A stretch of DNA of 64,000 bases from JAEYFP01 sp047602645. Lineage in GTDB: Bacteria; Bacillota; Clostridia; Lachnospirales; Lachnospiraceae. Where the stretch lies: assembly GCA_047602645.1 (NCBI GenBank), contig JASGGU010000004.1:57429-121428 (forward strand), written 5' to 3'. Made by a program: the position numbers and the translations under genes. Positions 59,976 to 64,000 of this stretch are shown one piece after another (the first letter of the stretch is position 1; every line of letters starts with the position of its first letter). A model generated the notes under the pieces. That model was not told the DNA's origin, ran no database searches, and worked only from the letters and a program-made list of their open reading frames with translations.

Positions 59976-61079
59976 ATGAGTAAGTGGAAAAGGTTGACAG
60001 CAGTTTTATTAACAGGTGCAATGGCAATGTCATTACTGGCAGGCTGCGGAAGCGGCGGGGCTGCCCAGACAGCCGCACCGGCTGAGACGGAAGCAACGGC
60101 TGAGGCAGAAGTGCCTGAAGCGGCAGAAGTACCCGAAGCGGAGGAAGCACCCGCAGAGGAAGCCGCGGCAAACAGCGAAAAGACAATCTATGTCATTGTA
60201 AAGGTTTTGGGCAACCAGTACTGGAGCGTATTGCAGGCCGGCGCGGAGCAGGCAGGTAAAGATCTGGGGTGTAAAGTAGTCGTAGTCGGAACCGCTCTGG
60301 AATCCGATATCGAAGGCCAGCTGACCCTTTTACAGAACGCAGTATCCGCACAGGCAGACGGCATTGTAATCGCGCCTCTCGACAGTGAATCTCTGGATAT
60401 GCCGATTACGGAGGCATATAATTCCGGCACGCCTGTTGTATTGGTGGATACCGTGATTAAGAGCGAAAACTATAGTGCGGCTCTTTTGACAAATAACGTA
60501 GAAGCAGGAAGAACGGCAGCGGAAGAAATGCTGGGCAGATTAAAGGAATCCGGACTTTCCGAGACGGAAGAGGCTCAGATCGCAATTCAGGTAGGCTCCA
60601 CCGGCTCGCAGACGATCAACGACCGTGTAAAGGGCTTTAATGAATATTGGGATGCCAATGCACCGGAAAGTTGGAAGGTTCTGAACGATGATATCAAGGT
60701 AAATGAGGGGGATATCAGCAAGGCGGTCAGCTTTTGTCAGGACTTTATTACCACCTATCCGAAGCTGAAGGCCGTATTCGGACCAAACAACGGCTCCACG
60801 GTAGGATTTGTAACAGGTTTGACAGAAGCCAATCGTACGGATATTATTATGGTAGGCTTTGACTTTTCCGCAGAAATTGAGACGATGATCCGCGGCGGTG
60901 AATTCGATGTGGCTTCCGTAGTACAGCGCCAGTATTTTATGGGCTATGACGGTGTGAAAACCGCGCTTGAGCTTGCAGATGGTACATCTCCCGCAGAGAA
61001 GACCGTGGATACGGGTGTCGTATTGGTAGATTCAAGCAATGTCGATTCAGACGAGGTACAAAGTATTATTAATCCTTAG
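59976..61079 (+). CDS. Sugar ABC importer, substrate-binding lipoprotein
   Basis: A 367-residue lipoprotein: signal with lipobox LLAGC (Cys ~25), an Ala/Glu/Pro-rich linker (27-65), then a type I periplasmic-binding domain of the RbsB group (YVIVKVLGNQYWSVLQAGAE, GIVIAPLDSESLDMPITEAY, VFGPNNGSTVGFVTGL). It captures the sugar outside the cell. ATG 59976 follows AAGGAGGAAGAA. A partial terminator follows before the next gene. Confidence 0.92.
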   Translation: MSKWKRLTAVLLTGAMAMSLLAGCGSGGAAQTAAPAETEATAEAEVPEAAEVPEAEEAPAEEAAANSEKTIYVIVKVLGNQYWSVLQAGAEQAGKDLGCKVVVVGTALESDIEGQLTLLQNAVSAQADGIVIAPLDSESLDMPITEAYNSGTPVVLVDTVIKSENYSAALLTNNVEAGRTAAEEMLGRLKESGLSETEEAQIAIQVGSTGSQTINDRVKGFNEYWDANAPESWKVLNDDIKVNEGDISKAVSFCQDFITTYPKLKAVFGPNNGSTVGFVTGLTEANRTDIIMVGFDFSAEIETMIRGGEFDVASVVQRQYFMGYDGVKTALELADGTSPAEKTVDTGVVLVDSSNVDSDEVQSIINP

Positions 61080-61110
61080 GCAAATCAAAAGCAGTATTGT
61101 AATAGCACGG

Positions 61111-61155
61111 CGCTTCTCCCGCAGCGAAACCCCTTCGTTTCGGGGGAGGCGTTTT
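61111..61155 (+). terminator. Partial terminator between binding-protein and DctP genes
   Basis: CGC-TT-CTCCC with inner CGAAAC pairs with GTTTCG and GGGAG-GCG, followed by TTTT. The short T tract and the site just before the dctP ribosome binding site suggest a partial terminator or processing hairpin inside the operon. Confidence 0.55.
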
Positions 61156-61165
61156 GGAGGTCACT

Positions 61166-62203
61166 ATGAAGAAACGTTTTCCGATGGTAGGAGTGCTCGT
61201 TTTTTTGTTGTTTGCGGGTATGGCAGCAGGTTACTTCGTGTGGAAAGGGGGCAAAGGTGCGGTTCCGTCCCTGACGGAGCAGGAAGCCGTGCCCGAATTT
61301 GTATTCACCTATGCGGAAAATCAGCCGAAGGGCTATCCGACTACGCAGGGAGCGGAGTATTTTGCCGAGCTGGTATATGAAAAGACCGGCGGGAGAATCA
61401 AAATCAATGTGTATTCGGGAGCGGAGCTAGGAGACGAATTATCTGTGATAGAGCAGATTCAGTACGGCGGGATTGACTTTGCCAGACTGTCCGTCCAGTC
61501 TACGGGTGAGTTGGTGCCGCAGATGAACGTGCTCCAGCTTCCTTACTTATACAGGGACGGGGAACATATGTGGCAGGTGCTTGACGGGGAAATCGGCGAC
61601 GAGTTTTTGTCTTATCTGGATGATTACGGAATGGTGGGCCTATCCTGGTATGATGCGGGTGTAAGACATTTCTATAATTCCGTGAAATCCATCGAAACGC
61701 TGGAGGACATGAAAAAAATGAGGATTCGGGTGGCGGATTCGGATATGATGGAGGCCATGATCAACGCGTTGGGAGCCAAGGCGGTGCGAATGGCTTATTC
61801 CGAAGTATATGCGGGTCTGGAGACGGGAATCATAGACGGCGCAGAAAATAATTTTCCATCCTATGAGTCCATGAGGCATTATGAGGTGGCCGGATATCTT
61901 ACTCTGGACGGTCATAACCGGATGCCGGAAACGCAGCTTGCGTCCAAAGCCACATGGGAAAAGCTGACGGAGGAGGATCAGGAGGTTATCAGATCCTGCG
62001 CGCAGGAATCCGCATTATATGAGAGACAGCTGTGGGCGGAGCGGGAGCAGGCGGCAAGGGAGTATCTGGAGGAAAACGGCTGCGTCATTACCGAGCTTGG
62101 ACAGAGGGAGCGGCTCCGCTTCAGGGTAGCCATGATGACGATCTATCAGGAATATTGCAGTGAGTATATTGATCTGGTAAATCGGATTACAGAAACCTAT
62201 TAA
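61166..62203 (+). CDS. TRAP transporter solute-binding protein (DctP family), orphan
   Basis: A 345-residue DctP-type protein: N-terminal hydrophobic segment (about 5-26) without a lipobox Cys, then the binding domain with family markers GGIDFARLSV, MRIRVADSDMMEAMINALGAKAV (carboxylate-binding Arg in MRIR) and GLETGIIDGAENN. TRAP binding proteins capture organic and sugar acids, and uronates are known ligands. No DctQ or DctM membrane gene is present between 57 and 64 kb. It may serve as a sensor subunit for the YesM-type kinase, or its membrane partners lie elsewhere. ATG 61166 follows TGGAGG. Confidence 0.88.
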   Translation: MKKRFPMVGVLVFLLFAGMAAGYFVWKGGKGAVPSLTEQEAVPEFVFTYAENQPKGYPTTQGAEYFAELVYEKTGGRIKINVYSGAELGDELSVIEQIQYGGIDFARLSVQSTGELVPQMNVLQLPYLYRDGEHMWQVLDGEIGDEFLSYLDDYGMVGLSWYDAGVRHFYNSVKSIETLEDMKKMRIRVADSDMMEAMINALGAKAVRMAYSEVYAGLETGIIDGAENNFPSYESMRHYEVAGYLTLDGHNRMPETQLASKATWEKLTEEDQEVIRSCAQESALYERQLWAEREQAAREYLEENGCVITELGQRERLRFRVAMMTIYQEYCSEYIDLVNRITETY

Positions 62204-62219
62204 AAAGGAGCATACTACA

Positions 62220-63686
62220 ATGCGGCTATTAAATAAAGCGGTAACAGGAAAAAAAGAGAGGGAAATCAGGATTTTACAGTTCGGAGAGGGAAATTTTCTG
62301 CGTGGCTTCGCAGATGATATGATAGATATTGCAAATGAAAAGAATTGTTTTGAGGGAGATATTGTACTGGTAAAATCTACCCGGTTCGGAAGTCTTGAGC
62401 ATCAGTATCATCAGGAATGCCAGTATACGGTGTCCCTGCGCGGAATTGCAGACGGCGGTCCTGTGGTGCGCAATCGGATGATAACAAGCGTTGCGGATGC
62501 TGTTTCGGCATATGAAGAATATGAAAAGTACAGTGGGTACGCCAGGCTGGATACGCTGCGCTTTATTATTTCCAATACGACGGAGGCAGGAATTGTCTAT
62601 GATGAAAATGACCGGCCGGATATGGCACCGCCACATAGCTTTCCGGGAAAGCTGACGAAGTTTCTGTATGAGAGATACCGGTATTTTAACGGGGCATCTG
62701 ATAAAGGCTTGATTATGCTTCCGGTAGAACTGATTGATGATAACGGTGTTCGTTTGAAGGAATGCGTCAGGAAGCTTTCGGCTTTGTGGGAGCTTGAGCC
62801 GGGCTTTTTTAAATGGCTTGAGGAGGCCTGCGTGTTCAGTTCGACACTGGTGGACAGGATTATCACGGGCTATCCGAAGGAAGAAGCGGAAAGCATGTGG
62901 CAGGAGTTTGGATATGAGGATCATCTGATCGTGACGGGTGAGCCGTTTGCTTTATGGGTGATTGAAAGCGAAAAGGATTTCTCAGAGGAGCTTCCCTTGG
63001 ATAAGGCCGGACTGCCTGTTATCTTTACGGACAATCAGAAGCCATATAAGCAGAGAAAGGTAAGAATCTTAAACGGCGCACATACGTCCTTTGTGCCGGC
63101 CTCTTTTCTTGCGGGTAATAATGATGTCCTGGAATCTATGGGGGATGAGACGGTATTTCGTTTTATGAACGATACGATTTTTGATGAGATAATTCCGACT
63201 CTGACACTGCCGGAAAAAGAATTAAAGGATTTTGCCGACGCGGTCATTACCCGTTTTAGCAATCCTTATGTCAGGCATGCGCTTTTGTCGATTGCGCTCA
63301 ATTCGGTATCTAAGTGGCGCGCAAGATGTATGCCGAGCTTGCTTGGGTATCTGGAAAAAACAGGAGTGCTTCCGGTGCATCTGACCTTTTCCCTCGCGGC
63401 CCTGGCGGCGTTTTATACGGGAAGCGAAATTCGTGACGGGGTGTTGATCGGAAATCGGAATGGTGAGGAATATAAAATATTGGATGAGGCGGTGGTTTTG
63501 GAGTTCTTTGCGGCAAACAGCGGTAAAGAGGCAGCGGAGTTTGTGCATGCGTTCTTATCTTATGAAAAGTTTTTCGGACAGGATCTGACGGATATCGACG
63601 GACTGACAGGAAAGGTTGCTTCTTATCTGAAGGATATCAGAGGGAAGGGTATGCGCGAAGCATTAAAAAGTAATTTCAACTATTAA
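62220..63686 (+). CDS. uxaB: Tagaturonate reductase (altronate oxidoreductase)
   Basis: A 488-residue enzyme of the mannitol dehydrogenase superfamily: Rossmann segment ILQFGEGNFLRGFADD (~18), ISNTTEAGI, and the C-terminal domain with RKVRILNGAHTSFVPASFLAG (~280). It reduces D-tagaturonate to D-altronate with NADH in galacturonate catabolism. ATG 62220 follows AAAAAGGAGCATACTACA. Shorter than uxuB and lacking its HTYAAPF segment; the altronate dehydratase gene immediately downstream supports the assignment. Confidence 0.93.
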   Translation: MRLLNKAVTGKKEREIRILQFGEGNFLRGFADDMIDIANEKNCFEGDIVLVKSTRFGSLEHQYHQECQYTVSLRGIADGGPVVRNRMITSVADAVSAYEEYEKYSGYARLDTLRFIISNTTEAGIVYDENDRPDMAPPHSFPGKLTKFLYERYRYFNGASDKGLIMLPVELIDDNGVRLKECVRKLSALWELEPGFFKWLEEACVFSSTLVDRIITGYPKEEAESMWQEFGYEDHLIVTGEPFALWVIESEKDFSEELPLDKAGLPVIFTDNQKPYKQRKVRILNGAHTSFVPASFLAGNNDVLESMGDETVFRFMNDTIFDEIIPTLTLPEKELKDFADAVITRFSNPYVRHALLSIALNSVSKWRARCMPSLLGYLEKTGVLPVHLTFSLAALAAFYTGSEIRDGVLIGNRNGEEYKILDEAVVLEFFAANSGKEAAEFVHAFLSYEKFFGQDLTDIDGLTGKVASYLKDIRGKGMREALKSNFNY

Positions 63687-63717
63687 CAGAAGAGCCGGCG
63701 GAAAAGAGGAAAGCCTC

Positions 63718-64000
63718 ATGAAGCAGTTTGTAAAAATAAATGAAAAGGATAATGTGGCGGTAGCGCTTAAGGATCTGGAAATAGGAGAGCGGCTTGCTGC
63801 AGGGAATGGAACAGTTACTCTTTGCGATACGATTGCACGAGGACATAAGTTTGCACTTGCGGATATCAAGAAAGGAGAAGCTGCCATGAAATACGGCTTT
63901 CCGATCGGATATGCAAAGGTGCGGATTAATGCGGGCGCGCATGTACATGTACATAATCTGAAAACAGGGCTGGGCGATGACTTGAATTATGAATATCATC
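63718..64000 (+). CDS. uxaA: Altronate dehydratase, N-terminal SAF domain (gene runs off window end)
   Basis: Ninety-four codons from ATG 63718 remain open to the last base. The residues NVAVALKDLEIGERL, ARGHKFALADIKKGEAAMKY, GFPIGYAKVRINAG and HVHVHNLKT are the SAF domain that begins UxaA. The catalytic part lies beyond the window. Altronate dehydratase makes KDG from altronate, so it joins the galacturonate branch to kdgK/eda. GAGGAAAGCCTC precedes the start codon. Confidence 0.92.
   Translation, partial: MKQFVKINEKDNVAVALKDLEIGERLAAGNGTVTLCDTIARGHKFALADIKKGEAAMKYGFPIGYAKVRINAGAHVHVHNLKTGLGDDLNYEYH

Noticed and set aside
63676..63999. Minus-strand open frames over the window end
   Set aside because: The plus strand carries a clear UxaA SAF domain from 63718; the minus frames are its shadows.

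Overview
The window looks like part of the chromosome of a gut-type Clostridia bacterium, most likely Lachnospiraceae (Bacillota). Three things suggest this: intermediate GC content with strong AGGAGG-type ribosome binding sites, near-consensus sigma-A promoters (TTGACA / TATAAT), and family content typical of that group. Examples are a YesM/YesN-type two-component system, the radical SAM repair protein with its TIGR03915-like partner, a zinc-ribbon/DUF5685/J-domain trio, and DUF4153/DUF2975 membrane proteins. No rRNA, tRNA, CRISPR array or insertion sequence was seen. All assignments come from reading the sequence; no search was run.

Layout. 1-5.4 kb: the end of a GH36 alpha-galactosidase, its probable AraC regulator, and a two-gene ABC transporter (IrtAB/YbtPQ-like) behind a promoter whose start site is covered by a perfect palindrome resembling a DtxR-type metal box. 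5.6-13.1 kb: an operon of DUF4153-like membrane proteins, a DUF2975 protein and a small Xre regulator, followed by a GH9 glycosidase without signal peptide and an ABC exporter. 13.1-21.4 kb: an aldo/keto reductase, a YdcF protein, then a DNA-repair-rich stretch. That stretch holds a radical SAM/HhH protein and partner under a promoter with a LexA/DinR-like box, an HPr-like protein lacking the catalytic His, a Rad3-type helicase with a nuclease-like N-terminus, and endonuclease IV. 21.5-33.6 kb: a cytosolic GH13 enzyme, a chemoreceptor, tandem SGNH hydrolases, a PfkB sugar kinase, a polar amino-acid ABC system with a C26 peptidase and a cytidylate-kinase-like protein, and a subtilisin-like protease.

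33.7-37.4 kb: an asymmetric heterodimeric ABC exporter with a possible attenuator leader, closed by a 24-bp terminator stem. 37.4-47.8 kb: a tyrosine recombinase gene flanked by 19-bp perfect inverted repeats (a possible invertible or mobile cassette), then a chemoreceptor/CheW pair, ferritin, a decayed Crp/Fnr gene, a GGDEF-EAL protein and the zinc-ribbon/DUF5685/J-domain trio.

47.8-64 kb: a hexuronate (galacturonate/glucuronate) catabolic island. IclR-type regulator, KDPG aldolase fused to a VOC-like domain, KDG kinase, fructuronate reductase (uxuB), mannonate dehydratase (uxuA), AraC regulator, YesM/YesN-type two-component system, a ribose/galactose-type ABC importer, a lone TRAP solute-binding protein, tagaturonate reductase (uxaB) and the start of altronate dehydratase (uxaA), which runs off the end. 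Together these enzymes convert galacturonate and glucuronate branch intermediates to 2-keto-3-deoxygluconate, then KDPG, then pyruvate and glyceraldehyde-3-phosphate. The uronate isomerase (uxaC) is not in the window.
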